A stretch of DNA of 64,000 nucleotides from Microbacterium testaceum (GCF_029761935.1 NZ_CP121699.1:2356001-2420000), one strand, 5' to 3'; positions 9,244 to 18,875 are shown, counted from the first letter of the stretch. Numbers and translations: made by a program. The notes: generated by a model not told the origin, from the sequence alone.

Positions 9244-9861
9244 ATGGCACACAAGGACGACGAACAGCCCACGGGCTCGGGCGCCGGTCCTGACGAGACG
9301 GGGCCGGAGGAGAACACCTCCGGCCCCGCGCCGTCGGGCGACCAGCCTCAGACCGAAGGGACGGATGCCGATGGTCTGACCATCGACGACATCCTCGGCG
9401 CCGAGCAGACGCCCGAGGCCGCCGCAGAGGGGGCATCATCCGACAAGGAGGCCTCGCTGCTGATCGACCTCAAGCGCCTGCAGGCCGAGTACGCCAACTA
9501 CCGTCGGCGCACCGAGGAGCAGCGCGAGCGCGAGATCGAGCGCGCCAAGGGCGAGGCCGTGAAGGGCCTCCTGCCCGTCATGGACGACCTCGACCGCGCC
9601 GCCAAGCACGGCGACCTCGTCGAGGGCACCCCGCTCTCGGCGATCGGCGACAAGGTGCGCGCCGTGGCCGAGCGCCTCGGTGTGGTGTCGTACGGCGCCG
9701 TGGGCGACGTGTTCGACCCGCAGCAGCACGAGGCGATCTTCCAGGCCCCCACCCCCGGCGTGACCGAGACCACGATCCTCGAGGTCGTCGAGGTCGGCTA
9801 CCGCCTCGGTTCGGTCGAACTGCGACCGGCCAAGGTCGTCGTCGCCGTGCCGGCCGAATAG
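9244..9861 (+). CDS. grpE: GrpE, nucleotide exchange factor for DnaK
   Basis: A 205-residue cochaperone that releases ADP from DnaK. The first about 75 residues are acidic and low-complexity. A long helical segment follows (LLIDLKRLQAEYANYRRRTEEQ), typical of the GrpE dimerisation coiled coil. The C-terminal beta domain carries VFDPQQHEAIFQ and VLEVVEVGYRLGSVELRPAKV-like sequence, the region that inserts into the DnaK cleft. It is the second gene of the heat-shock operon, 9 bp after dnaK and 8 bp before dnaJ, so the three are surely cotranscribed and HspR-controlled. Confidence 0.97.
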   Translation: MAHKDDEQPTGSGAGPDETGPEENTSGPAPSGDQPQTEGTDADGLTIDDILGAEQTPEAAAEGASSDKEASLLIDLKRLQAEYANYRRRTEEQREREIERAKGEAVKGLLPVMDDLDRAAKHGDLVEGTPLSAIGDKVRAVAERLGVVSYGAVGDVFDPQQHEAIFQAPTPGVTETTILEVVEVGYRLGSVELRPAKVVVAVPAE

Positions 9862-9869
9862 GAGGACCC

Positions 9870-10850
9870 ATGGCGAGTCAGGACTGGTTCGACAAGGACT
9901 TCTACAAAGTCCTCGGTGTCGACAAGAGCGTCAGCGCTGCCGATCTGAAGAAGACGTACCGCAAGCTCGCGCGCCAGTACCACCCCGACTCGAACCCGGG
10001 AGACGCGAAGGCCGAAGCGACCTTCAAGGAGATCAGCGAGGCCTACTCGGTGCTCAACGACCCCGAGCAGCGCGAGGAGTACGACCAGATCCGGGCCATG
10101 GGCTCGGGGGCGCGCTTCTCGGCTCCCGGGGCCGGAGCGGGCGGTGGCTTCGACGACGTCTTCAGCCGGTTCGGTCAGGGGCGGCAGGCACCGTCGGGCG
10201 GCTTCGACGACTTCTTCACGATGTTCGATCAGCAGGGCGGCGGCTTCGGCTCCGGCCGGTTCGGTCAGACGACGGGAGGGTTCCGCGGCTTCGGCGGCCC
10301 GCAGAAGGGCGCTGACGTCTCGGCCCGCACGACGCTCGACTTCGTCACCGCGGCCAAGGGTGAGACCATCACCCTCGCGGGCGAGGACAACGTGCCGTTC
10401 AAGGTGAAGATCCCCGCCGGCGTGTCCGACGGGCAGAAGATCCGGCTGCGCGGGCGCGGACGCAAGTCCCCCGACGGTGGCGAAAGCGGCGACATCGTCG
10501 TGACCGTCGCCGTGCGGCCCCACCCGGTCTTCACGCGCGACGGACTCAACCTGCGCATCACCGTGCCGGTCACCTTCACCGAGGCCGCTCTCGGTGCGAC
10601 GATCGAGGTTCCGACGCTCGGCGGCGACCCCGTGCGCTTGCGCGTGGCTCCCGGCACACCCTCGGGACGCGTGTTGCGCGTCAAGGGTCGCGGGATCTCG
10701 ACCACCAAGGGCACCGGCGACCTGCTCGCCGAGGTCCAGGTCGCGGTGCCCACGCATCTCGACGACGCCGCGCGCGAGGCCCTCGAGCGGTTCCACGAAC
10801 TGGAGCCGAAAGAGAATCCCCGCGCCGACCTCATGGCCAAGGCGCGATAG
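9870..10850 (+). CDS. dnaJ: DnaJ-family cochaperone without zinc finger (type II)
   Basis: A 326-residue Hsp40 that stimulates DnaK. An N-terminal J domain (about 9-75) has the essential HPD motif in RQYHPDSNPG. A Gly/Phe-rich linker (about 80-150, with repeats of GGFDD and FGQ) is followed by the two beta-barrel client-binding domains. The CxxCxGxG zinc repeats of classical DnaJ are absent, so by architecture it is CbpA/DnaJ type B. ATG follows AGGAGG at ideal spacing. Its position between grpE and hspR is the standard actinobacterial dnaK operon order. Confidence 0.93.
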   Translation: MASQDWFDKDFYKVLGVDKSVSAADLKKTYRKLARQYHPDSNPGDAKAEATFKEISEAYSVLNDPEQREEYDQIRAMGSGARFSAPGAGAGGGFDDVFSRFGQGRQAPSGGFDDFFTMFDQQGGGFGSGRFGQTTGGFRGFGGPQKGADVSARTTLDFVTAAKGETITLAGEDNVPFKVKIPAGVSDGQKIRLRGRGRKSPDGGESGDIVVTVAVRPHPVFTRDGLNLRITVPVTFTEAALGATIEVPTLGGDPVRLRVAPGTPSGRVLRVKGRGISTTKGTGDLLAEVQVAVPTHLDDAAREALERFHELEPKENPRADLMAKAR

Positions 10851-10942
10851 ACACACGCGCGTCGCCGAGGTTCTCGGCATCCGATACGACAGGATGCCGA
10901 GAACCCGGCACCCGCATCCGGCACGACGAAAGAGGTGAAGAC

Positions 10943-11380
10943 GTGTCCGAGAGAGAGATCGACGAAGACGCCCCGATCTTCGCCATCGCCGCAGCCGCCG
11001 AGCTGTCGAACATGCACCCGCAGACGCTGCGGCAGTACGACCGGCTCGGCCTCGTCGTGCCCGCGCGGACTCAGGGCGGGTCGCGGCGGTACTCGAGCCG
11101 TCACGTCCAGCAGTTGCGCGAGGTCGCGCGCCTGTCGGGCGAGGGGATGAGCCTGCCGGCCATCGCGCGCCTCCTCGCGCTCGAGGAGCGCGTCCACGAG
11201 CTCGCGCGTCGCGTGAACGACCTCGAGCGTCAGCTCACGATCGAGCGGCAGTCGCGCCCCGGTGCCCGCGTCTTCGCGGCCGGGGCCACCGGTTCGGTCG
11301 TCACGCTGCGCCACGGAGCGCGCGTGCGCCGAGCCACCGACATCGTGCTGTGGCGTCCGCGCGACATGCACGCCGACTGA
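10943..11380 (+). CDS. hspR: HspR, MerR-family heat-shock repressor
   Basis: A 145-residue DNA-binding repressor that represses the dnaK operon and clpB through HAIR sites, with DnaK acting as corepressor in other actinobacteria. The MerR helix-turn-helix is at about 10-75: IAAAAELSNMHPQTLRQYDR, then GLVVPARTQGGSRRYS. A helical segment (LEERVHELARRVNDLERQL) would form the dimer coiled coil, and the C-terminus is basic. The start is GTG, preceded by AGAGGTGAAG. It is the last gene of the operon, 92 bp after dnaJ. A perfect HAIR site before clpB at 20289 supports the regulon. Confidence 0.95.
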   Translation: MSEREIDEDAPIFAIAAAAELSNMHPQTLRQYDRLGLVVPARTQGGSRRYSSRHVQQLREVARLSGEGMSLPAIARLLALEERVHELARRVNDLERQLTIERQSRPGARVFAAGATGSVVTLRHGARVRRATDIVLWRPRDMHAD

Positions 11381-11455
11381 CGCCGCCCCGCGCTGCGCGA
11401 GGTCTGTGCGCTGCGCGAGGTTCCTGGGCGTGGCGAAACGGGCCGGGATGCCGCG

Positions 11456-11473
11456 GGCTTCGACGGGCTCAGC
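11456..11473 (+). repeat. Dispersed 18-bp word, copy 1
   Basis: The 18-mer GGCTTCGACGGGCTCAGC recurs exactly at 34757-34774. Both copies are intergenic. Related words (TTCGACAAGCTCA type) are, from memory, common intergenic repeats in Microbacteriaceae. Confidence 0.6.
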
Positions 11474-11483
11474 TGCTCCCGGC

Positions 11484-12077
11484 TCAGGCCGGGTCGATCC
11501 GCAACACGGTCGGCGCCTCGCCGACCTGCAGGTCGTCGATGACTCGGATCGTGCGCGCCACGGCATCCACCTCGTCGATCACCGTGCCGAAACGCTGGCG
11601 GTCCGAGCACACCGCCGTGACGGTCACGAAGTGCGAGCCGGTGTCCCACGTGTACGTGGCGAACGGAGGCGTCTTGGGGTCGTTCGGCAGGGGCATCGCG
11701 AGCTTCTCGCCGACGCCGAGGTGCGGATTGCGGAACGACTCGGTGTCGTCGTACTGCATCGGCATCATCGCCCGGGCCGTGCGCAGCTGCGGTGTGGCCT
11801 CCTGCAGCTGCGCCATGACGACGAGCAGTTCGGGGTCGCTCTTCCAGACCCACACGAGCACGCGCCCGCCGGCGCGGCGCATGAGCAGGGGCGCCGCCTG
11901 GCTGAGGATCCACGCGAAGGCTCCACCGCCCGGGCGCGGAGCAGCGCCCGCGGCCTGATTGGCCTGGCTCAGCAGCATGCCGATCGCCGCCTTGCGGTGG
12001 CGTCGGCCGCGAAATCCGAGGGAGCCGGTCACGGGCACCCAGAGGTCGGCGGGAGCGTCGGCCTGCAGTCGAGACAT
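11484..12077 (-). CDS. Hypothetical protein, 197 residues
   Basis: I do not recognise this protein. The N-terminus has a basic stretch (GFRGRRHRKAAIGML). The rest is a mixed alpha/beta soluble sequence with Trp-rich strands (GRVLVWVWKSDPELLVVMAQL), a FATYTWDTGSHFVTVTAVC segment, and a C-terminus predicted as strands (VDAVARTIRVIDDLQVGE). No signal peptide or clear membrane helix is seen. The ATG follows TAGGCT by six bases on the minus strand, supporting both the start and an independent promoter. It is convergent with hspR and divergent from the ABC exporter genes. Confidence 0.75.
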   Translation of the reverse strand: MSRLQADAPADLWVPVTGSLGFRGRRHRKAAIGMLLSQANQAAGAAPRPGGGAFAWILSQAAPLLMRRAGGRVLVWVWKSDPELLVVMAQLQEATPQLRTARAMMPMQYDDTESFRNPHLGVGEKLAMPLPNDPKTPPFATYTWDTGSHFVTVTAVCSDRQRFGTVIDEVDAVARTIRVIDDLQVGEAPTVLRIDPA

Positions 12078-12236
12078 GCGCTCAGCCTACGATCCGGCTC
12101 CTGAGAGGGGGATGCCGATGACCCGCGTTCGCGACGAGAGAACGCTCCCACGCGGGGAGGGGTCGCCGATGTCAGAGGTCAGTGCCAGGCTGGACTCCGC
12201 GGTCATCGCGACCGCGTCGATCTCTCGGAGGGCCTC

Positions 12237-13964
12237 GTGCTCGGCAAACTCCTCATCCGCTATCTCTCGCGCTATCGCTGGCTGCTGGTCGCCATCCTCC
12301 TCTTCCAGGCCGCGTCCGCGGTTGCGACGCTGTACCTGCCGCGACTGAACGCCGACATCATCAACCTCGGCGTCGCCCGGGGCGACACCGGTTTCATCTG
12401 GTCGCGCGGCGGGCTCATGCTCGTCATCTCGCTCGGCCAGATCGTGGCCTCGATCATCGCCACGTACTTCGCCGCCCGGGCCGCGATGGCCGCGGGCCGC
12501 GACATCCGCCTCGACGTGTTCGAGCGCGTGAGCGGCTTCTCCGAGCGCGAGCTGTCGCAGTTCGGCGCGGGGTCGCTGATCACCCGCAACACCAACGACG
12601 TGCAGCAGGTGCAGATGCTCGCGATGATGGGCGCCACCATGCTGGTCAGCGCCCCTCTGCTCGCCATCGGCGGCATCGTCATGGCCTTGCAGCAGGACGT
12701 CGGGCTCAGCTGGCTCATCGCGGTGGCCGTGCCCGTCCTGGTGATCGTGGCCGGGCTCATCATCGCGCGGATGGTCCCGCTGTTCCGCAGCTACCAGACC
12801 AAGCTCGACGGCGTGAACCGCGTCATGCGCGAGCAGCTCACCGGCGTGCGCGTCGTGCGCGCCTTCGTCCGCGAGCGCATCGAAGAAGAGCGCTTCCGCG
12901 AGGCGAACACCGACATCCTCGTCGTCGGCCGCAAGGTCGGTTCGCTCTTCGTGCTGCTGTTCCCCCTCGCGATGCTCGTCCTGAACGTCACGGTGGTGGG
13001 CGTCATCTGGTTCGGTGGCATCCAGGTCGACGCCGGAGGGGTCGAGATCGGCACTCTGTTCGCCTTCATCCAGTACGTGGCGCAGATCCTGGGCGGCGTG
13101 CTCATGGCCAGCTTCATGACGGTGATGATCCCGCGCGCCGCCGTCTCGGCCGAGCGCATCGGCGAGGTCCTCGACAGCCGGTCGACGCTCGAACGCCCGG
13201 CGAACCCGGTCGAGCGCCTGCCCGAGCCCGGCGCGGTGCAGTTCGACGACGTCTCGTTCGCCTACCCGGGCGCCGAGTCGCCCGTCGTCTCCGGAATCAG
13301 CTTCGCCGCACGTCCCGGTGAGACCGTCGCGATCGTGGGGTCGACGGGAGCCGGCAAGACGACGCTCGTCTCGCTGCTGCCGCGGCTCTTCGACGTGACC
13401 TCGGGAGCCGTGCGCGTCGGCGGGGTCGACGTTCGCGAGGCCGACCTGGACGTGCTCTGGAAGAGCATCGGTCTCGTGCCGCAGCGGCCGTTCCTTTTCA
13501 GCGGCACGGTGGCGTCCAACCTGCGGTTCGGCCGCGAAGAGGCCACCGATGCTGAGCTGTGGCATGCCCTCGAGATCGCGCAGGGTCGCGACTTCGTCGA
13601 AGCGATGGACGGAAAGCTCGAGGGGCGCATCGCCCAGGGCGGAACGAACGTCTCGGGCGGCCAGCGCCAACGCCTCGCCATCGCGCGGGCGATCGTCCAT
13701 CGGCCGGCCGTGCTGGTCTTCGACGACTCGTTCTCGGCGCTCGACCTGAGTACCGACGCTCGATTGCGACAAGCTCTGTGGCGCGAGCTCCCCGAGGTGA
13801 CCAAGATCGTCGTGGCCCAGCGCGTGTCGACCATCACGGGCGCCGACCGCATCGTGGTGCTCGAAGACGGTCGGATGGCGGGTCTGGGTACGCACGATGA
13901 GCTCCTGGCCACCAGCGCCACCTATCGCGAGATCGTCGAGTCGCAGCTGGGGGTCGAGGCATGA
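12237..13964 (+). CDS. ABC exporter half-transporter, degenerate ATP site subunit
   Basis: A 575-residue half-transporter: six-helix membrane domain (about 1-310) fused to an ATPase domain. Walker A is GSTGAGKTT (about 367) and the signature is VSGGQRQ. In Walker B (VLVFDDSFSALD, D496-D497) the catalytic Glu is replaced by Asp, and the switch-loop His is replaced by Gln (VVAQRVSTI). These are hallmarks of the non-hydrolytic site of heterodimeric exporters such as LmrCD and TM287/288. The GTG start follows GGAGGG. It overlaps the next gene by 4 bp (ATGA), so both halves are translated together. The substrate is unknown; lipids or drugs are typical. Confidence 0.92.
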   Translation: MLGKLLIRYLSRYRWLLVAILLFQAASAVATLYLPRLNADIINLGVARGDTGFIWSRGGLMLVISLGQIVASIIATYFAARAAMAAGRDIRLDVFERVSGFSERELSQFGAGSLITRNTNDVQQVQMLAMMGATMLVSAPLLAIGGIVMALQQDVGLSWLIAVAVPVLVIVAGLIIARMVPLFRSYQTKLDGVNRVMREQLTGVRVVRAFVRERIEEERFREANTDILVVGRKVGSLFVLLFPLAMLVLNVTVVGVIWFGGIQVDAGGVEIGTLFAFIQYVAQILGGVLMASFMTVMIPRAAVSAERIGEVLDSRSTLERPANPVERLPEPGAVQFDDVSFAYPGAESPVVSGISFAARPGETVAIVGSTGAGKTTLVSLLPRLFDVTSGAVRVGGVDVREADLDVLWKSIGLVPQRPFLFSGTVASNLRFGREEATDAELWHALEIAQGRDFVEAMDGKLEGRIAQGGTNVSGGQRQRLAIARAIVHRPAVLVFDDSFSALDLSTDARLRQALWRELPEVTKIVVAQRVSTITGADRIVVLEDGRMAGLGTHDELLATSATYREIVESQLGVEA

Positions 13965-16138
13965 GCACCGTGGACGCCCTCACCGAAGAAGAACGCGCAG
14001 AGCTCGAGCTCGCCGAGCAGGCGCGGGTGAACTCCGGCAGCTGGGACAGCGTCGCGCCCGGCAAGGCGTCGAACTTCGGCCCGAGCTTCCGTCGCCTGAT
14101 CGGCCTGCTCCGGCCATACGCTGCCGCTTTCGTGTTCGTGTCGATCCTCGGCGCCATCGGCGTCGTGCTCGCCGTGCTCGCCCCGCGCGTGCTCGGAGAC
14201 GCGACGAACATCATCTTCGAGGGCGTCGTATCGAAGGGACTCGCGCAGCAGTTCCCCGCCGGCACCTCGCAGACCGAGGTGGTCGACGCCCTGCGGGCCG
14301 CCGGGCAGAACGACATCGCCAACATCGTCGGAGCGATGAGCACCTTCTCCGTCGGTGCGGGGGTCGACTTCGACGCCCTGCGCGTCGTGATCGTGACGGT
14401 GCTCGCGATCTACGTCGGCTCGTCGCTGCTGTCGTGGATCCAGGGGTACGTCATCAACGTCATCATGGTTCGCACGATGTGGCGCCTGCGCGAAGACGTC
14501 GAGGCCAAGATCAACCGCCTGCCGCTGTCGTACTTCGACCGCGTGCAGCGCGGAGAGCTGATCTCGCGTGTCACGAACGACATCGACAACATCACGCAGA
14601 CGATGCAGCAGTCCCTTTCGAGTGCGCTGACGTCGGTGCTCACCGTGGTGGGCGTGCTCATCATGATGTTCACCATCTCGTGGCAGCTCGCTCTCGTGGC
14701 CCTCGTCTCGCTGCCGCTCATGGCGGTGATCTTCGGCGTCATCGGTCCGAAGTCGCAGAAGGCCTTCGGCGAGCAGTGGAAGAAGGTCGGCCGCCTCAAC
14801 GCCCGCGTCGAGGAGTCGTTCTCGGGCCACGCGCTGGTCAAGGTCTACGGCCGCGAGAAGGATGCCCGCGAGAAGTTCGAGGCCGAGAACGAAGAGCTGT
14901 ACCAGGCCAGCTTCACGGCGCAGTTCCTCTCCGGCATGATCATGCCGGGCATGATGTTCGTCGGAAACCTCACCTACGTCGGCATCGCCGTTCTCGGTGG
15001 TCTCATGGTGGCCGGGGGGCAGATCCGCCTCGGCGACGTGCAGGCCTTCATCCAGTACTCGCAGCAGTTCACCCAGCCGCTGTCGCAGCTGGGTGGCATG
15101 GCCGCGGTCGTGCAATCGGGCACCGCCTCGGCCGAGCGCGTGTTCGCCCTGCTCGACGCCGACGAGCAGGAGCCGGACTCGGCCGACGCCCCGGCGCACG
15201 TCGACGGCCGGGGAGTGATCGAGTTCGAGAACGTGCGGTTCTCGTACACGCCCGATCGCCCCCTGATCACCGACCTGTCGTTCCGCGTCGAACCCGGTCA
15301 GACGGTCGCCATCGTGGGTCCGACCGGGGCGGGTAAGACCACGCTGGTCAACTTGATCATGCGGTTCTACGAACTCGACGGCGGGCGCATTCTGCTCGAC
15401 GGGCAGGACATCGCCGAACTCCGTCGCGACGACGTGCGTTCGCGCACCGGCATGGTCCTGCAGGACCCGTGGCTGTTCGCCGGATCCATCCGCGACAACA
15501 TCCGCTACGGGCGCGAAAGCGCCACCGACGAAGAGATCGTCGAGGCCGCCGTCGCCACGCGCGTCGACCAGTTCGTGCACTCCCTCCCCGAGGGGTACGA
15601 CACGGTGCTCGACGAAGACGCCGCCAACGTCTCCGCAGGAGAGAAGCAGCTCATCACGATCGCGCGGGCGTTCGTCGCCCGCCCCTCGGTGCTGATCCTC
15701 GACGAAGCCACGTCGTCGGTCGACACGCGCACCGAGCTGCTGCTCCAGCAGGCCATGGCCGCGTTGCGCGAGGGGCGCACCTCGTTCGTGATCGCGCACC
15801 GCCTCTCGACCATCCGCGACGCCGACCTCATCCTCGTGATGGAGCACGGCGACATCGTCGAGAAGGGCTCGCACGACGAGCTCATCGCGGTCGAGGGCGC
15901 GTACTACCGCCTCTACCGCTCGCAGTTCGAGCAGGCGACCGCCGACCTCGATGCCACCGAGGCCGAGACGTCGTCGGCCGGCGACCCGCAGCGCACCCCG
16001 ACCACCGACGACGCCGTGGTGGTGTCGGCGCTGGCGGCCGCGGCATCCGAGGTCCCCGCTGCGGCCGGCACCGACGGGCCGCCGCGCCCCGCGCAGGGCG
16101 TGCCCGCGCCCGACGCGCGCCTCGACGGACAGCCGTAA
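13961..16138 (+). CDS. ABC exporter half-transporter, catalytic subunit
   Basis: The 725-residue partner of the preceding gene. Six membrane helices (about 50-380, with an insertion in the first extracellular loop) precede an ATPase domain with Walker A GPTGAGKTT, Walker B VLILDEATSSVD (D581-E582, complete) and an intact switch His (IAHRLSTI). Its signature is non-canonical (VSAGEKQ). In a heterodimer that signature faces the partner's defective Walker site, so all deviations fall in one composite site. The C-terminal about 70 residues are an extra Ala/Pro/Thr-rich disordered tail. A terminator at 16153 follows. Confidence 0.92.
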   Translation: MSTVDALTEEERAELELAEQARVNSGSWDSVAPGKASNFGPSFRRLIGLLRPYAAAFVFVSILGAIGVVLAVLAPRVLGDATNIIFEGVVSKGLAQQFPAGTSQTEVVDALRAAGQNDIANIVGAMSTFSVGAGVDFDALRVVIVTVLAIYVGSSLLSWIQGYVINVIMVRTMWRLREDVEAKINRLPLSYFDRVQRGELISRVTNDIDNITQTMQQSLSSALTSVLTVVGVLIMMFTISWQLALVALVSLPLMAVIFGVIGPKSQKAFGEQWKKVGRLNARVEESFSGHALVKVYGREKDAREKFEAENEELYQASFTAQFLSGMIMPGMMFVGNLTYVGIAVLGGLMVAGGQIRLGDVQAFIQYSQQFTQPLSQLGGMAAVVQSGTASAERVFALLDADEQEPDSADAPAHVDGRGVIEFENVRFSYTPDRPLITDLSFRVEPGQTVAIVGPTGAGKTTLVNLIMRFYELDGGRILLDGQDIAELRRDDVRSRTGMVLQDPWLFAGSIRDNIRYGRESATDEEIVEAAVATRVDQFVHSLPEGYDTVLDEDAANVSAGEKQLITIARAFVARPSVLILDEATSSVDTRTELLLQQAMAALREGRTSFVIAHRLSTIRDADLILVMEHGDIVEKGSHDELIAVEGAYYRLYRSQFEQATADLDATEAETSSAGDPQRTPTTDDAVVVSALAAAASEVPAAAGTDGPPRPAQGVPAPDARLDGQP

Positions 16139-16152
16139 CGCGCCCCGCCGCG

Positions 16153-16184
16153 AAGCCCGCTCGGTCTCCCGCCGAGCGGGCTTT
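16153..16184 (+). terminator. Terminator of the ABC exporter operon
   Basis: AAGCCCGCTCGG pairs with CCGAGCGGGCTT, followed by a short T run. Confidence 0.85.
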
Positions 16185-16346
16185 GTCGTGTCGGGGTCCA
16201 CGGGGGCGCCGGCCCGGGCTCCGCACGGGCCGGCAGTGCGACACCTGTGGAGCGCCCCAGAGCCCCGAAACCCGCTCGGGTACAGTGGACGGGCGCATGC
16301 ACCTGCCTCTGCGAACCGACCGCCGCATAGATAGGCCTCACCCCTC

Positions 16347-17603
16347 GTGACCACTCCTGCGACGCCCGCCGATCCGTCCGAGCCCGCCGCGTCGACCGAC
16401 CCTTCGGCCACTCTCGAAGCGGTGCCGGCCCCCGATCGCCCCCTGCGGATCCTCATCGGCGCCGACACCTTCCTCCCCCACGTGAACGGCGCCGCGCGTT
16501 TCGCCGAGCGCCTCGCCGCCGGCCTCGTCGCTCGCGGCCACGACGTGCACGTCGCCGCCCCGAGCGTGGGCCACGGCAACGCCGGCACGGCGACCGAGGT
16601 CATCGAAGATCAGCCGATGACCATGCACCGGCTCCCGGCGTACCGCTTCCTCCCGCACGACTGGCTCACCTTCGTGCTGCCGTGGCGTTCGAAGCATTAC
16701 GCCCGCATCCTGCTCGACGAGATCAAGCCCGACGTCGTGCACATCCAGTCGCACATCGTCATCGGTCGAGGCCTCGCGCGCGAGGCGCGTAAGCGCGGCA
16801 TCCCCGTCATCGCGACCAACCACGTGATGGCTGAGAACATCCTCGACTTCACCACGCTCCCCGACTTCCTCGACCGCATCTTCGTGAAGCTCGCGTGGGC
16901 CGACGCCGAGCGCACGTTCAAGATGACGCGCGCGGTCACGACGCCCACGCGCAAGGCCGCGGACTTCCTCGAGTCGACGATCGACATCTCGGGGGTCATC
17001 CCGATCTCGTGCGGTATCGATCGGTCGAACTACCGCCCCGACCTCACCCCTCGCGACGCCAACCGCATCCTGTTCGTGGGGCGTCTCACGACCGAGAAGC
17101 ACATCGACGTGGTGCTGAAGGCCCTTTCGCAGCTCGACCCCGCCCTCGACGTCACGTTCGACGTCGTCGGCGGTGGCGACCAGCGCGCCAAACTCGAGAC
17201 CCTCGCGCAGCAGCTCGGTGTCTCCTCGCGCGTGACGTTCCACGGCCATGCGTCGGAAGAAGACCTGCGCACGCTCTACTCGCGGGCCAGCGTCTTCGCC
17301 ATCGCCTCGATCGCCGAGCTGCAGTCGATCGCGACGATGGAGGCCATGGCATCCGGTCTGCCGATCGTGGCGGCGAACGCGGTGGCGCTCCCGCACCTCG
17401 TTCACGAGGGCGAGAACGGCTACCTCTTCGAGCCGGGCAACGCCGACGAGCTCGCCGCGCGCCTGACCGACGTGCTCACGGCCGCGCCCGAGGAGCGCAC
17501 GCGCATGCAGCAGGCGTCGCTCGATGCGGTCGCCGTGCACGACATCAACCGGACGCTCGACACTTTCGAGGCGCTGTACCGCGGTCGGCCGCTGCCGGAG
17601 TAA
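16347..17603 (+). CDS. GT4-family glycosyltransferase
   Basis: A 418-residue GT-B fold enzyme. After a Pro/Ala-rich N-terminal extension (about 1-32), the acceptor domain begins LRILIGADTFLPHVNGAARF. The donor domain begins near ILFVGRLTTEKHIDVVLKAL and includes the E-x7-E region IAELQSIATMEAMASGLPIVA that binds the nucleotide sugar. The closest style is the phosphatidylinositol mannosyltransferase/MgtA group acting on membrane lipid acceptors; the exact sugar and acceptor cannot be told. Translation from GTG lacks a clear Shine-Dalgarno. A second glycosyltransferase starts 4 bp downstream, so the two probably work in one glycolipid or cell-surface pathway. Confidence 0.88.
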   Translation: MTTPATPADPSEPAASTDPSATLEAVPAPDRPLRILIGADTFLPHVNGAARFAERLAAGLVARGHDVHVAAPSVGHGNAGTATEVIEDQPMTMHRLPAYRFLPHDWLTFVLPWRSKHYARILLDEIKPDVVHIQSHIVIGRGLAREARKRGIPVIATNHVMAENILDFTTLPDFLDRIFVKLAWADAERTFKMTRAVTTPTRKAADFLESTIDISGVIPISCGIDRSNYRPDLTPRDANRILFVGRLTTEKHIDVVLKALSQLDPALDVTFDVVGGGDQRAKLETLAQQLGVSSRVTFHGHASEEDLRTLYSRASVFAIASIAELQSIATMEAMASGLPIVAANAVALPHLVHEGENGYLFEPGNADELAARLTDVLTAAPEERTRMQQASLDAVAVHDINRTLDTFEALYRGRPLPE

Positions 17604-17606
17604 CCC

Positions 17607-18875
17607 GTGCACGTCGTGATGTTCGCCGACCAGCACCTCGAGTCGCTCGGCGGCGCGCAGGTGTCCATGCGCTTGCAGAAACGCTTCCTCGAGCGCGCGG
17701 GACACGTGGTCACGGTCGTCGCGCCGCGCCCGCACCGCGAGAGCGCCGGCGACGCGGCTTACCTCGACCTTCCGTCGATCGCGATCACCCCCGACCGCGA
17801 GTACGCCCTCACCTGGCCGGGCGTCCGGACGGATCGATTCCTGGATGCCGAGATGGGTGCGCGACTTCGCGTCGACGTCGTGCACGTGCAGGCGGACTTC
17901 TGGGGGGCGTTCATCGGTCACCGGTACGCCGCGCGCCACGGACTGCCCGTCGTGCACACGATGCACAACCGCGTCGACGTGGGGATCGAGGCGACCGCGC
18001 CCTTCCCGGGTCTCGTGCTACGGGCCCTCAACGCCTGGGCGCGGCGGGTGCTGCCCGGGGGCGCCGCCGACCGCGCCGGAGTTCGCGGGGGAGCAGTCGA
18101 TTCAAGCACGTCACCCCGGGGTGCCCGCGAAGGCACGGGTCCGTCGCGCGGACCGGCCGACGGGTGGGCGTTCCTGCGTCAGCTGGCCCGACTCTCGCGG
18201 GCGGTCACGGCGCCATCGAGCCACTTCGCCCGCCGCCTCGAGGCGCACGGCGTCGCCGAGGTCGTCGACGTGATCTGGAACGGCATCGACGACGACGTGC
18301 TCGACGCCGCCCTGAGTGCCGAGGCGTCGGAACGCCGACCGGGCCGACCGCGTTTCATCTGGCTCGGACGCATGAGTCCCGAGAAGCGTCTGCTGCCGTT
18401 CCTCGAAGCGGTCATCGCGTCGGGCATCGAGGCCGAGGTCGAGATCGTCGGTGGCGGGTCGCAGCTTCGTGCCGCGCGTCGCCTGGTCGAGCGGTCGTCG
18501 CCCGCGGCGTCCATCATCTTCGCGGGGCGACTGCCGTACACCGAGACGCTCCGCCGACTCGCCGACGCCGACGCGGTGGTGCAGACCTCGATCGGCTTCG
18601 AGACGCAGGGCATGACCGTGTTCGAAGCGGCCTCGCTCGGAACCCCGGCCGTGGTGAGCGACCCCGACATCGCGGCGGAGCTGGGCTCGGGGGTGTGGGC
18701 GGTGGCGGATGCCACGGTCCCCGCCCTCGCCGAGGCGCTCCGTACCGCGGCGGCCGACATCGTCGCGGGCACTCCGGCGGTGCCCGACCCGTCGATCGCG
18801 GAACGGTTCCGTCAGTCCTCGCGGACGGCGGCGATGGTCGACGTGTACACGCGCGCGGTCGCTGAGGGGCGCTGA
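17607..18875 (+). CDS. GT4-family glycosyltransferase, second of pair
   Basis: A 422-residue GT-B glycosyltransferase. The N-terminal domain opens HVVMFADQHLESLGGAQVSM; the donor domain has FIWLGRMSPEKRLLPFLEA and GFETQGMTVFEAASLGTPAVV, containing the conserved Glu. Residues about 152-190 form an odd Gly/Ser/Arg-rich insertion (e.g. GGAVDSSTSPRGAREGTGPS) between well-conserved segments, with less typical codon use. It may be a flexible loop or the trace of a compensated frameshift. The GTG start follows CCGGAG located in the end of the upstream gene. Its 3' end overlaps an antisense membrane gene by about 60 bp. Confidence 0.85.
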   Translation: MHVVMFADQHLESLGGAQVSMRLQKRFLERAGHVVTVVAPRPHRESAGDAAYLDLPSIAITPDREYALTWPGVRTDRFLDAEMGARLRVDVVHVQADFWGAFIGHRYAARHGLPVVHTMHNRVDVGIEATAPFPGLVLRALNAWARRVLPGGAADRAGVRGGAVDSSTSPRGAREGTGPSRGPADGWAFLRQLARLSRAVTAPSSHFARRLEAHGVAEVVDVIWNGIDDDVLDAALSAEASERRPGRPRFIWLGRMSPEKRLLPFLEAVIASGIEAEVEIVGGGSQLRAARRLVERSSPAASIIFAGRLPYTETLRRLADADAVVQTSIGFETQGMTVFEAASLGTPAVVSDPDIAAELGSGVWAVADATVPALAEALRTAAADIVAGTPAVPDPSIAERFRQSSRTAAMVDVYTRAVAEGR

